From: Lewinellaceae bacterium
GTDB lineage: Bacteria > Bacteroidota > Bacteroidia > Chitinophagales > Saprospiraceae
Direction: 5' to 3'
NCBI GenBank assembly: GCA_020636325.1
Contig: JACJYC010000003.1
Coordinates: forward strand, 767,800-831,799
Length of the DNA stretch: 64,000 bases
Position 1 is the first letter of the stretch. Each line of letters starts with the position of its first letter. Positions 17,333 to 25,487 of this stretch are shown here, in pieces. The position numbers and the translations under genes were made by a program. Under the pieces are notes generated by a model. It made no database searches. It saw only the letters and a program-made list of their open reading frames with translations, and was not told the origin of the DNA.

Positions 17333-18817
17333 GTGTACCTATTGGGATTTGACCTTGGAAGTTCTTCCGTCAAGGCCGCGCTGGTGCGGGCCGATGACAA
17401 CTCGGTTGCGGGAGCCACCCAATACCCGGATACGGAAATGGAGATCTCTTCCCCCTTTCCGGGTTGGGCGGAACAAGACCCCGACCTCTGGTGGGACCAT
17501 ATCTGCAAAGTCACCCGCAAACTCCTGGACCAGACCCGCGTTGATCCCGCCAGGGTCAAAGGGATCGGCATCGCCTACCAGATGCACGGTCTGGTTGTTG
17601 TGGACCGGAACGGCAAACCCTTGCGCCCTTCCATTATCTGGTGCGACAGCCGGGCCGTCGGCGAGGGGCAGAAGGCATTTGATGCCATCGGGGAAAAAAT
17701 GTGCCTGAGCCGCCTGCTGAATTCACCGGGCAACTTTACAGCTGCCAAGCTGAAGTGGGTAAAGGAGCACGAACCCGGGGTTTATGAGCAGGTCTATAAA
17801 TTCATGTTACCCGGTGATTATATCGGTTATAAGCTCACGGGGGAAATGCATACAACGGCCTCCGGTCTTTCCGAAGGGATCTTATGGGATTTCCAGCTGG
17901 AGTCACAGGCGGATCTCCTGCTCAACCAGATGGGGCTTGACAAGGCGCTGATTCCCGACCTTTCGCCTACCTTCGGCCTGCAGGGTGTCCTGCACGAAGA
18001 AGCGGCAAGGGCCACCGGCCTGAAAGCAGGAACGCCGGTGACCTACCGGGCGGGCGACCAGCCCAATAATGCCCTTTCGCTCGGCGTACTGAATCCTGGT
18101 GAAGCCGCGGCAACCGGGGGCACTTCCGGGGTGGTTTACGGCGTTACAGACCGCCCCGCTTACGATCCCGCTTCCAGGGTAAACGGGTTCGTACACGTCA
18201 ATCATACTCCTGATGCGCCCCGGATCGGCATCCTTCTGTGCATCAACGGGACGGGGATACAATACAGCTGGATGAGGCGGCAATTAGGCAAAGAGGCCCT
18301 ACCCTATCCGGAAATCGAAAAACTGGCGGCGGGCGTTGCCGCCGGCGCCGATGGACTGCGCATTCTGCCTTTCGGCAACGGCGCAGAACGCATGTTGGGC
18401 AACCGGGATCCGGGCGCCAGGATGGTCAATATCCAGTTTAACCGGCATACCCAGGCCCACTTGTTCCGGGCCGCGCTGGAAGGAATTGCCTTCTCCTTCG
18501 TTTACGGATTATCCGTTTTTGAAGAAATGGGCATGTCGGTGAGCACGATAAAAGTGGGGAATGACAACCTTTTTCAATCGGCAGTTTTTGCCTCCGCCAT
18601 TGCGACGCTTACCAACTGCAGGATTGAAATGGTCAAAACCACCGGCGCGGTCGGAGCAGCCCGGGCTGCCGGCGTAGGATCGGGCTTTTTTGCGTCGCCT
18701 GCCGAGGCGGTAGGGACCCAGGAATTGGTGCACGTCTACAACCCCATGCCGAATGCGGAGGCTCACCGGTCGGCCTACCGGCAATGGAAACAAGATCTCG
18801 AACAACTTCTTATTTAA
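17333..18817 (+). CDS. xylB: Xylulokinase
   Basis: 494 residues with a GTG start (MYLLGFDLGSSSVKAALV). FGGY-family kinase that phosphorylates D-xylulose. Seen are the phosphate-binding DLGSSSVK, IAYQMHGLVVVD and IIWCDSRAVGEG (the MHG motif is typical of xylulokinase), YRAGDQPNNALSLG, and the C-terminal ATP site VGNDNLFQSAVFAS. It lies between the GH3 enzyme and xylose isomerase, 17 bp before xylA, forming a xylBA operon. No XylR-type regulator is present in the window. Confidence 0.94.
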   Translation: MYLLGFDLGSSSVKAALVRADDNSVAGATQYPDTEMEISSPFPGWAEQDPDLWWDHICKVTRKLLDQTRVDPARVKGIGIAYQMHGLVVVDRNGKPLRPSIIWCDSRAVGEGQKAFDAIGEKMCLSRLLNSPGNFTAAKLKWVKEHEPGVYEQVYKFMLPGDYIGYKLTGEMHTTASGLSEGILWDFQLESQADLLLNQMGLDKALIPDLSPTFGLQGVLHEEAARATGLKAGTPVTYRAGDQPNNALSLGVLNPGEAAATGGTSGVVYGVTDRPAYDPASRVNGFVHVNHTPDAPRIGILLCINGTGIQYSWMRRQLGKEALPYPEIEKLAAGVAAGADGLRILPFGNGAERMLGNRDPGARMVNIQFNRHTQAHLFRAALEGIAFSFVYGLSVFEEMGMSVSTIKVGNDNLFQSAVFASAIATLTNCRIEMVKTTGAVGAARAAGVGSGFFASPAEAVGTQELVHVYNPMPNAEAHRSAYRQWKQDLEQLLI

Positions 18818-18834
18818 AACCTGAATACAACACC

Positions 18835-20175
18835 ATGAGTAATCCATCCAATATCACCCTTGGAAAAGAGGAGTATTTCAAAGGAATAGGCAAAATCGCC
18901 TATGAAGGCAAAGGGTCCAAAAATCCGCTTGCGTTCAAATGGTACGACGAGAACAAGGTTGTCGGCGGTAAAACCATGAAAGCGCATTTCCGTTTTGCCG
19001 TGGCCTACTGGCATACCTTCTGCGGAACCGGCGGCGATCCGTTCGGCGCACCCACCAAAAAATTTCCTTGGCTCGCCGAGGAAGATCCCATCCGGCAGGC
19101 CAAAGACAAGATGGACGCGGCATTCGAATTCATCACCAAAATAGGCATACCCTACTATTGTTTCCACGATTTTGATTTGATCCAGGAAGGCGCCACGATC
19201 GGCGAATCCGCCAGAAGGTTGGAAAGCATCACGGACTATGCCCTCGAAAAACAACAGGCGTCAGGCGTCAAGCTCCTTTGGGGTACGGCCAACCTGTTTT
19301 CCAACCCCAGGTACATGAACGGGGCCGCCACCAACCCGGACCTTTCCGTTGTGGCGTACGCCGGCGCCCAGGTAAAAAACGCCCTGGATGCCACCATCAA
19401 ACTGGGCGGCGAGAACTATGTTTTCTGGGGCGGCCGGGAAGGCTATCTCTCCCTGCTGAATACCAATATGAAAAAGGAAACCGAACATATGGCGCGGTTC
19501 CTGCACATGGCCAAAGACTATGCCCGAAAGCAAGGCTTCAAAGGCGCTTTTTTCATTGAACCCAAGCCGGCCGAACCGTCCAAGCACCAATACGATTTCG
19601 ATTCCGCCACCGTGATCGGCTTCCTCCGCGAATACGACCTGCTGAATGATTTCAAACTGAATATCGAGGTCAATCACGCGACACTGGCCAACCATACCTT
19701 CCAGCACGAGCTGCAGGTAGCTGCCGACGCGGGCGTACTGGGCAGCATGGACGCCAACCGGGGCGATTACCAGAACGGCTGGGACACCGATCAGTTTCCC
19801 AATAACCTGTATGAACTGACCGAAGCCATGCTGGTGGTCCTCGAGGCCGGCGGTTTTCAGGGCGGCGGCGTGAATTTTGACGCCAAAACCCGCCGCAATT
19901 CAACCGATCTGGCGGACATTTTCTATGCCCATATCGGCGGCATGGACGCCTTTGCCCGGGCGTTGCTCATCGCAGATGCCATCCTCCGGGAATCCGGCTA
20001 TCCGGCAATGAAGAAGGAACGTTACGCTTCCTTTGACACCCCGGAAGGCGCGGCATTCGAAAGCGGGAGGCTGACGCTCGAAGACCTGGCCCAACTTGCC
20101 GAAAAACGCGGCGAACCCGCCATGACCAGCGGCAGGCAGGAATTGTTCGAAAACCTGATCAGCGACTATATTTAG
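18835..20175 (+). CDS. xylA: Xylose isomerase
   Basis: 446 residues from the ATG at 18835 (MSNPSNITLGKEEYF), standard for the larger class II xylose isomerases. Converts D-xylose to D-xylulose. Active-site signatures include the His in YYCFHDFDL, the metal-binding FIEPKPAEPSKHQYD, NIEVNHATLANHTFQHEL and MDANRGDYQNGWDTDQFP. Upstream in-frame codons overlapping the end of xylB were not used. Together with xylB it feeds xylose into the pentose phosphate pathway. A large hairpin follows the gene. Confidence 0.96.
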   Translation: MSNPSNITLGKEEYFKGIGKIAYEGKGSKNPLAFKWYDENKVVGGKTMKAHFRFAVAYWHTFCGTGGDPFGAPTKKFPWLAEEDPIRQAKDKMDAAFEFITKIGIPYYCFHDFDLIQEGATIGESARRLESITDYALEKQQASGVKLLWGTANLFSNPRYMNGAATNPDLSVVAYAGAQVKNALDATIKLGGENYVFWGGREGYLSLLNTNMKKETEHMARFLHMAKDYARKQGFKGAFFIEPKPAEPSKHQYDFDSATVIGFLREYDLLNDFKLNIEVNHATLANHTFQHELQVAADAGVLGSMDANRGDYQNGWDTDQFPNNLYELTEAMLVVLEAGGFQGGGVNFDAKTRRNSTDLADIFYAHIGGMDAFARALLIADAILRESGYPAMKKERYASFDTPEGAAFESGRLTLEDLAQLAEKRGEPAMTSGRQELFENLISDYI

Positions 20176-20193
20176 GATTACCCTCCTGTTTTC

Positions 20194-20227
20194 CGGGTTC
20201 GGGCATCCTTTATGTTGCCCGAACCCG
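20194..20227 (+). terminator. Hairpin after xylA, possible terminator
   Basis: An 11-bp perfect stem (CGGGTTCGGGC / GCCCGAACCCG) with a 12-nt loop lies 18 bp after the xylA stop. No T-run follows, so it may be a 3' stability hairpin or a factor-dependent end instead. Confidence 0.4.
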
Positions 20228-20313
20228 CATTACGGCCCTCGCTTGAGCAATCAATCCGCTTCCGATGCACCAAAATGAAGCCGGCCTTCGTTAATGCAGG
20301 ATCAAGCAATCAA

Positions 20314-20853
20314 ATGATAAAAATGCCTAAAGTAAGAATCCTGCTGCCCGCCCTTATGCTTCTGCTGCATGTCGGTCTTTCCGGCCAATCCTACGATGTA
20401 GCAGCCGGCATCCGGTTGGGTACAGACTGGGGGGTGACCGGGAAGATGCGGTTTGCCCAAAAAGCGACCGCCGAATTGATCATCCAGTCAGGCATCAAAA
20501 ACAAGGAGACCATGATCAGCGCGTTGGCCATGCAACACAATCCGATCCTGACCAGGCGGCTGAATGTGTTCTTCGGCGGCGGCCTCCACAAAGGCTGGCT
20601 CAACAACCCGGATGAAGCCGTAGTGGGAACGCCCAAAGATCCGTTCGGCCTTTCCCTGATCGGCGGCATCGAGTTCTCCATCGGCCGCATGAACCTTACC
20701 TGGGACTACAAACCCGCCATAAACCTGATCGGCGGGCGGAAAACCATTTACCACCAAAGCGGCATTTCCCTGCGTTACGTTTTCATCAAAAGGGCCAAAT
20801 TGCTGAATGACCGGAAAAAATTTAACTGGAAGTTCTGGCAAAAGAACGACTGA
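20314..20853 (+). CDS. Small secreted protein, probably an outer-membrane beta-barrel; function unknown
   Basis: About 179 residues from the ATG at 20314. A signal peptide is clear (VRILLPALMLLLHVGLSGQS). The rest alternates polar and hydrophobic residues in short strands (YDVAAGIRLGTDW, NVFFGGGLHKGW, GLSLIGGIEFSIGRMNLTWDY, GISLRYVF) rich in Gly and aromatic residues, as in small outer-membrane barrels of Bacteroidota. I do not recognise a family with a known role. It is monocistronic or leads into the SGNH genes 52 bp downstream. Confidence 0.65.
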   Translation: MIKMPKVRILLPALMLLLHVGLSGQSYDVAAGIRLGTDWGVTGKMRFAQKATAELIIQSGIKNKETMISALAMQHNPILTRRLNVFFGGGLHKGWLNNPDEAVVGTPKDPFGLSLIGGIEFSIGRMNLTWDYKPAINLIGGRKTIYHQSGISLRYVFIKRAKLLNDRKKFNWKFWQKND

Positions 20854-20905
20854 TCCGGCTTGCTCTCTGACAAAGTGAGTATATTCGCAGCGAATTCTGC
20901 AAGTA

Positions 20906-22345
20906 ATGGAGCGCGATCAATTCGGGAGAGCTTACGCGATTCTTATTCTTTCAACGGTTCTGGTCCTGATTTATCCATGGGTGCATGCCAATGTCCCTTG
21001 GCTGAAGGAGCATTTTCGTTCCTATGCCGGCGTGAACGACCTGTTCAGCAATCCAACCGAGGATTCTTTGACTACAGCGTTTCAGGACAGCCTCCTGCCT
21101 TCCGCCCCGGCCGATACCATACCCGCTCCGAAACCGGAACCCATCCCTTTTCCTTCCAAAACCCAGGAAGGCATGAATTCCTTCTTCGAGGCGCTGAGGG
21201 CCGGCAACAGCCAGGTGCGGATTGCCTGGTTCGGGGATTCCGCCATCGAAGGCGACCTGATCTGTCAAACGGTGAGGGACAGCCTCCAGCGAAAATTCGG
21301 CGGTACCGGCAACGGGTTCGCGCCGGTCATCGCCCGGGTCCGGGGGTTCCGCCACACCATACAGGATGAAAATACCGGAAAGTGGTATGCCAGGTACCTG
21401 GGCCAGAAAAACCCCAGATCCATCCCATTCGGCCTGGCGGGGTCTTATTTTTTGGCGGATACCCTGCCAAGCGTCTTTGACAGCCTTTACATCCACGCGC
21501 ACGATACGGCCGCTTATGCTTTGCTGCCCTGGGAAACGTTGCCGGGCGCTTCATTCAAGGCAACCCGCTCAGCGCAAACGGTGCGCCTTTTCTACGGCAA
21601 ACCGGATTCCCTGACAGGCTACAGGGCCGATGACCCCATATGCAAGGTTGAAATCGGCGAACATGCCCGGTATCTCCGCTTGCATCCCACCGCCGAACTG
21701 ACGGAAACCCGGCTTTCGGATGCCCGCATCAGGGAAATCGGCTTTAGCGTGGCGTCCCGGTTTGAATTCCCGGTTTTCGGGATCAGCATGGAAAGTCCGA
21801 CCGGGGTGATCCTGGATAATTTGCCTTCCAGGGGCAACCACGGCGACCGGCTGATGCAAACCCCGGTTGAAATGTACCAGGCGTTCGATTCCCTTATGGA
21901 TTACGACCTGGTCATTCTGCAATTCGGCCTCAACGCCCTGGCAGCCGAAATGGAGGATTTCAGCTGGTACGAGGCCGAAATGACCCGGCTGGTCCGGTTC
22001 ATGCGGCAGGCTTTTCCGGGCAAACCCATCCTGATCGTCGCCCCGACCGACCGGGCGATCAAATATGAGGATATACTGATGACCGACCCCAGCCTGCCCC
22101 GGGTAACCGCAGTGCTCAAGCGGGTTTCGGAAAGGGAAAAAACTTCCTTTTTCAGCTTCTATGAAGCCATGGGCGGAAGCGGCACCATGATAGACTGGGT
22201 GGACAATAAAACCCCCAGACTGGCTAACCTGGACTATACTCACCTCAATTTGCAGGGCGCCGAAATTGCCGGCAGATTGTTCCTTCAATATTTGCTAAAA
22301 GAATACGACGCCTATCTGGCGGGTAAAAATGAACCGGTGGAATGA
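20906..22345 (+). CDS. SGNH/GDSL-type hydrolase, membrane-anchored, likely O-acetyl transferase/esterase partner of the MBOAT protein
   Basis: 479 residues. One N-terminal membrane helix (AILILSTVLVLIYPWV) is followed by a Pro-rich linker and a periplasmic domain. Catalytic blocks of the SGNH fold are WFGDSAIEGD (Ser112), QFGLNAL and DYTHLNLQGAEI (Asp443, His446). Between the first and second blocks lies a ~200-residue beta-rich insertion. Its stop overlaps the start of a second SGNH gene (ATGA) and an MBOAT acyltransferase follows, so it probably handles acyl groups on a cell-envelope polymer, as PatB or AlgJ/AlgX-type proteins do. The target polymer is not known. Confidence 0.75.
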   Translation: MERDQFGRAYAILILSTVLVLIYPWVHANVPWLKEHFRSYAGVNDLFSNPTEDSLTTAFQDSLLPSAPADTIPAPKPEPIPFPSKTQEGMNSFFEALRAGNSQVRIAWFGDSAIEGDLICQTVRDSLQRKFGGTGNGFAPVIARVRGFRHTIQDENTGKWYARYLGQKNPRSIPFGLAGSYFLADTLPSVFDSLYIHAHDTAAYALLPWETLPGASFKATRSAQTVRLFYGKPDSLTGYRADDPICKVEIGEHARYLRLHPTAELTETRLSDARIREIGFSVASRFEFPVFGISMESPTGVILDNLPSRGNHGDRLMQTPVEMYQAFDSLMDYDLVILQFGLNALAAEMEDFSWYEAEMTRLVRFMRQAFPGKPILIVAPTDRAIKYEDILMTDPSLPRVTAVLKRVSEREKTSFFSFYEAMGGSGTMIDWVDNKTPRLANLDYTHLNLQGAEIAGRLFLQYLLKEYDAYLAGKNEPVE

Positions 22346-23760
22346 AACGGTTATCCTTTATCGCTTTAAATATCTTTTTCCTGACCTGCTCGTCCTTCGG
22401 TCAGGGAGAGACCTTTTCCTTCCTGCAGGAAGATCTCAACACCATTATTAACAGGACCGCGCTTGATTCATTCTACCAAAAGCTGGCCGACCTCGAATCT
22501 GGCAAGATCCGGAAAGTCAGCATAGTCCATATCGGCGACTCGCATATTCAGGCGGACTACATGACCGGCAGGCTCCGGTACCTTTTCCAGGACCGGTACG
22601 GCAACGCCGGGCGCGGCTTCGTTTTTCCCTACCGGCTGGCCGATTCCAATAGCCCAAGGGACATCAGGAGCAGCTCGAACATAGCCTGGGAATCACGTAA
22701 AAGCCTGTATCAGAATACCGGCATTCCGCTGGGGCTGGCAGGTATGGCCATCCAGACCCGCCACCCGGGTTTTTTGTTTGAAATGGAATTCAAGGAAGGT
22801 TTTTTCCCGCAGGACCCGCTGTTCGACAAGGTGACGCTCTTTTATCAGCAGGGACATAACAGCCAGGACTTGTCGCTCGGCTATTTCTTGCCGGGTATCA
22901 TCAGCGAACCGGCGCCGGAGCCGGTCAGGAAATACCATACCGTACGATCCGGCGACACCCTCTACGGGTTATCCCTGAAATACGGTTGCTCCGTAAAAGA
23001 CCTCCAGCGCTGGAACGGCATGCGGGGTACCATGCTGCACATCGGTAAAAAGCTCATCGTTTACAGCAGGGGCGGATCGCCGACACTGGCTGCCAAGCCG
23101 TTTGAGCCCATTTCCACCATTTCCACCCATGATCAGCCCTCGGGGCCGGGGTACTCCGTCTGCCAGCTGGACACCCTGATGCGGTCCATCGTTTTGAAAG
23201 GTGTGAACGGATCGACGGACAAAAACGAAGCCTGCCTTTTCGGCATGGTTTGCGAAAACAGCCGCAGGACGGGCATCCTGTACAACGCCATAGGCGTAAA
23301 CGGCGCAACTTTTGCCCACTACAATTCCGCGGCTTATTTCTGGGATCAGCTGCCGGTTCTGGAACCCGACCTGATCATCGTATCCCTGGGCACCAATGAA
23401 TCCGCAGGCAAACCGGCAGATTCGCTCTCGGTCAGAACGGAGGTCAACCTCTTCCTGGCCAACCTGCAACGGGTTGCGCCGGGAGCGCCGGTGCTGATCA
23501 CCACCAACCCGGACATCCTCAAAAGGAAGCGGTATACCAACCCTTACGGTCAGATTGTCCGGGACATCCTGGTTCAGACAGCGGAACAGCGCAATCTGGC
23601 GGCCTGGGACCTGTACAGCCTCATGGGAGGCCTGGGCAGCATGAAATCCTGGCGACAGGCCGGACTGTCCGCGGGTGACTACATCCATTTTGCTCAAAGC
23701 GGCTATGAACTTCAGGCCGACTTGTTATTTGAGGCGCTCATCTCGAACGCAGACAACTAA
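22342..23760 (+). CDS. SGNH hydrolase with an embedded LysM domain
   Basis: 472 residues with a signal peptide (RLSFIALNIFFLTCSSFG). SGNH motifs: HIGDSHIQADYMTGRLR (Ser67), VSLGTNES, and DYIHFAQSGYEL (Asp446, His449). A LysM domain (about residues 198-241; YHTVRSGDTLYGLSLKYG, then LQRWNG and LHIGKKLIVY) sits between the first and the later catalytic blocks, so the peptidoglycan-binding module is inserted inside the hydrolase rather than attached at an end. This suggests that peptidoglycan is the substrate. The gene overlaps the preceding SGNH gene by 4 bp and is followed by the MBOAT gene. Confidence 0.8.
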   Translation: MKRLSFIALNIFFLTCSSFGQGETFSFLQEDLNTIINRTALDSFYQKLADLESGKIRKVSIVHIGDSHIQADYMTGRLRYLFQDRYGNAGRGFVFPYRLADSNSPRDIRSSSNIAWESRKSLYQNTGIPLGLAGMAIQTRHPGFLFEMEFKEGFFPQDPLFDKVTLFYQQGHNSQDLSLGYFLPGIISEPAPEPVRKYHTVRSGDTLYGLSLKYGCSVKDLQRWNGMRGTMLHIGKKLIVYSRGGSPTLAAKPFEPISTISTHDQPSGPGYSVCQLDTLMRSIVLKGVNGSTDKNEACLFGMVCENSRRTGILYNAIGVNGATFAHYNSAAYFWDQLPVLEPDLIIVSLGTNESAGKPADSLSVRTEVNLFLANLQRVAPGAPVLITTNPDILKRKRYTNPYGQIVRDILVQTAEQRNLAAWDLYSLMGGLGSMKSWRQAGLSAGDYIHFAQSGYELQADLLFEALISNADN

Positions 23761-23822
23761 ATACAGCCACATTGGGACCGGATTCGATTATTTCCCAGCT
23801 TGTCTACAACCCCGCTCAACCG

Positions 23823-25487
23823 ATGCTGTTCAACAGCGTCCGGTTCCTGGTGTTTTTCCTGTTGCTGTACGGTCTGTTCCTGGCAATCCGAAAGCAGGTC
23901 CTGACCCGAACGCTTTACCTCCTGGCCTTTTCCCTTTACTTTTACTATTTGTCCAGCGGCTGGTATTTTCTGCTGCTGATTCTTTCCACACTGATTGATT
24001 TTTCGCTCGGCCACCTGATCTATTCGGCTAAAACGCAAAGGCGGAGCCTGTTCTGGCTTTGGGTCAGCATAGCCGCCAACCTGGGCATCCTGGGCTATTT
24101 CAAATACACCCACTTCCTGATCAATTCGGCGAATGCCGCATTTGGGCTGGACTGGTCCTTCCATAAGATTTTTCTGCCGGTGGGCATATCGTTCTTTACC
24201 TTCCAGACGATGAGTTACAGCATCGACGTTTACCGGCGGAAGATCGTACCCCTTACCGCCGAAGTCAGCGATTTACCGTCGTTCTTCAGGCAGTTGTCCG
24301 AATTTGCGTTTTTTGTCAGCTTTTTCCCGCAACTCGTAGCCGGTCCGATCGTGAGGGCGGCAGAGTTTATCCCGCAGATCCGCAGCAAGCTGACCCTGAC
24401 CCGAGCGGATTTGAGCCGCGCCGTGTTGCTGCTGTCTGCAGGTCTGTTCAAAAAAGCGATCATTTCCGATTATATCAGTGTCAACTTCGTGGACCGGATC
24501 TTTGACACGCCTGCACAATATTCGGGGATCGAGAACCTGCTGGCCGCCTATGGTTATGCCATCCAGATCTACTGCGATTTTTCCGGTTACTCGGACATGG
24601 CCATCGGATTGGCGCTGCTCATGGGCTATCGCCTGCCGGACAACTTCAACCTGCCCTACCGGGCGGATACGATCCGGGATTTCTGGCGGCGCTGGCACAT
24701 CTCCTTGTCCACCTGGCTGAAGGATTACCTCTACATTTCGCTGGGCGGGAACCGGAAGGGCAGATTGCGCACCTACTTCAATCTGATGGTCACCATGCTG
24801 CTGGGCGGCCTGTGGCACGGCGCCAGCTGGGTGTTTGTCATTTGGGGCGGGCTCCACGGCGCGGCGCTGGCCATTGACCGGTGGCTGGAATCCCTGGGCA
24901 GGTTCTTTAAGCGGAAAGTAATCCGGATAGCGGCGATCATGGGGGGCATACAGGCTGGAGGCTATGTATGGATCTGGTGGGCTGCTGCGGATGGAACGAT
25001 CACCGCTACGGCCGCAGGGCAGGCAAACGGCGTCCTGACCTACATCGCGATTGCCTGGGTCGGGGCAACAGTGGTGCTGGTTCTGACGGAAAGCCTGTTG
25101 CGAAAAGGAGAGGCCTTAAGCCGTCCTTTCAGCGTTTTGCTGGTCTTCCACTTTGTCACCCTTTGCTGGATCTTCTTCCGATCGGGTGCGCTGAACGCGG
25201 TCAATCCGCCGCTGACCACCACCGGATCCATGCTGATGCAGATCCTGACCGCGTTTCAACCCGGCGTGTTTGCGGAAATGGTCGGCAGCGCATACGGCCC
25301 TGCTCTGCTGTTGATCGCAATCGGGTACCTCTTGCATTTCCGCCCGCTGGGCATCAATCGATTGGTTGAAGCCAGGCTGGCCGGCGCACCGTTTGCTTTA
25401 CAGGCACTCTTGCTGGCGCTGGTCATATGGGGCGCCATTCAGATGGCGGGAAGCGGGATTGTTCCCTTTATCTATTTTCAGTTCTGA
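23823..25487 (+). CDS. MBOAT-family membrane O-acyltransferase (AlgI/PatA/DltB-like)
   Basis: About 554 residues from the ATG at 23823, whose MLFNSVRFLVFFLLLY start is typical of the family; a TTG at 23772 is an alternative. About a dozen membrane helices. The signature includes FFPQLVAGPIVRA, YCDFSGYSDMAIGLALLMG, DFWRRWHISLSTWLKDYLY and the catalytic His332 in LGGLWHGASW. It moves acyl groups from the cytoplasm across the inner membrane. With the two SGNH proteins just upstream it would form an O-acylation machine for peptidoglycan or an exopolysaccharide. Its end overlaps the end of the convergent dsbD gene by 10 bp. Confidence 0.9.
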   Translation: MLFNSVRFLVFFLLLYGLFLAIRKQVLTRTLYLLAFSLYFYYLSSGWYFLLLILSTLIDFSLGHLIYSAKTQRRSLFWLWVSIAANLGILGYFKYTHFLINSANAAFGLDWSFHKIFLPVGISFFTFQTMSYSIDVYRRKIVPLTAEVSDLPSFFRQLSEFAFFVSFFPQLVAGPIVRAAEFIPQIRSKLTLTRADLSRAVLLLSAGLFKKAIISDYISVNFVDRIFDTPAQYSGIENLLAAYGYAIQIYCDFSGYSDMAIGLALLMGYRLPDNFNLPYRADTIRDFWRRWHISLSTWLKDYLYISLGGNRKGRLRTYFNLMVTMLLGGLWHGASWVFVIWGGLHGAALAIDRWLESLGRFFKRKVIRIAAIMGGIQAGGYVWIWWAAADGTITATAAGQANGVLTYIAIAWVGATVVLVLTESLLRKGEALSRPFSVLLVFHFVTLCWIFFRSGALNAVNPPLTTTGSMLMQILTAFQPGVFAEMVGSAYGPALLLIAIGYLLHFRPLGINRLVEARLAGAPFALQALLLALVIWGAIQMAGSGIVPFIYFQF

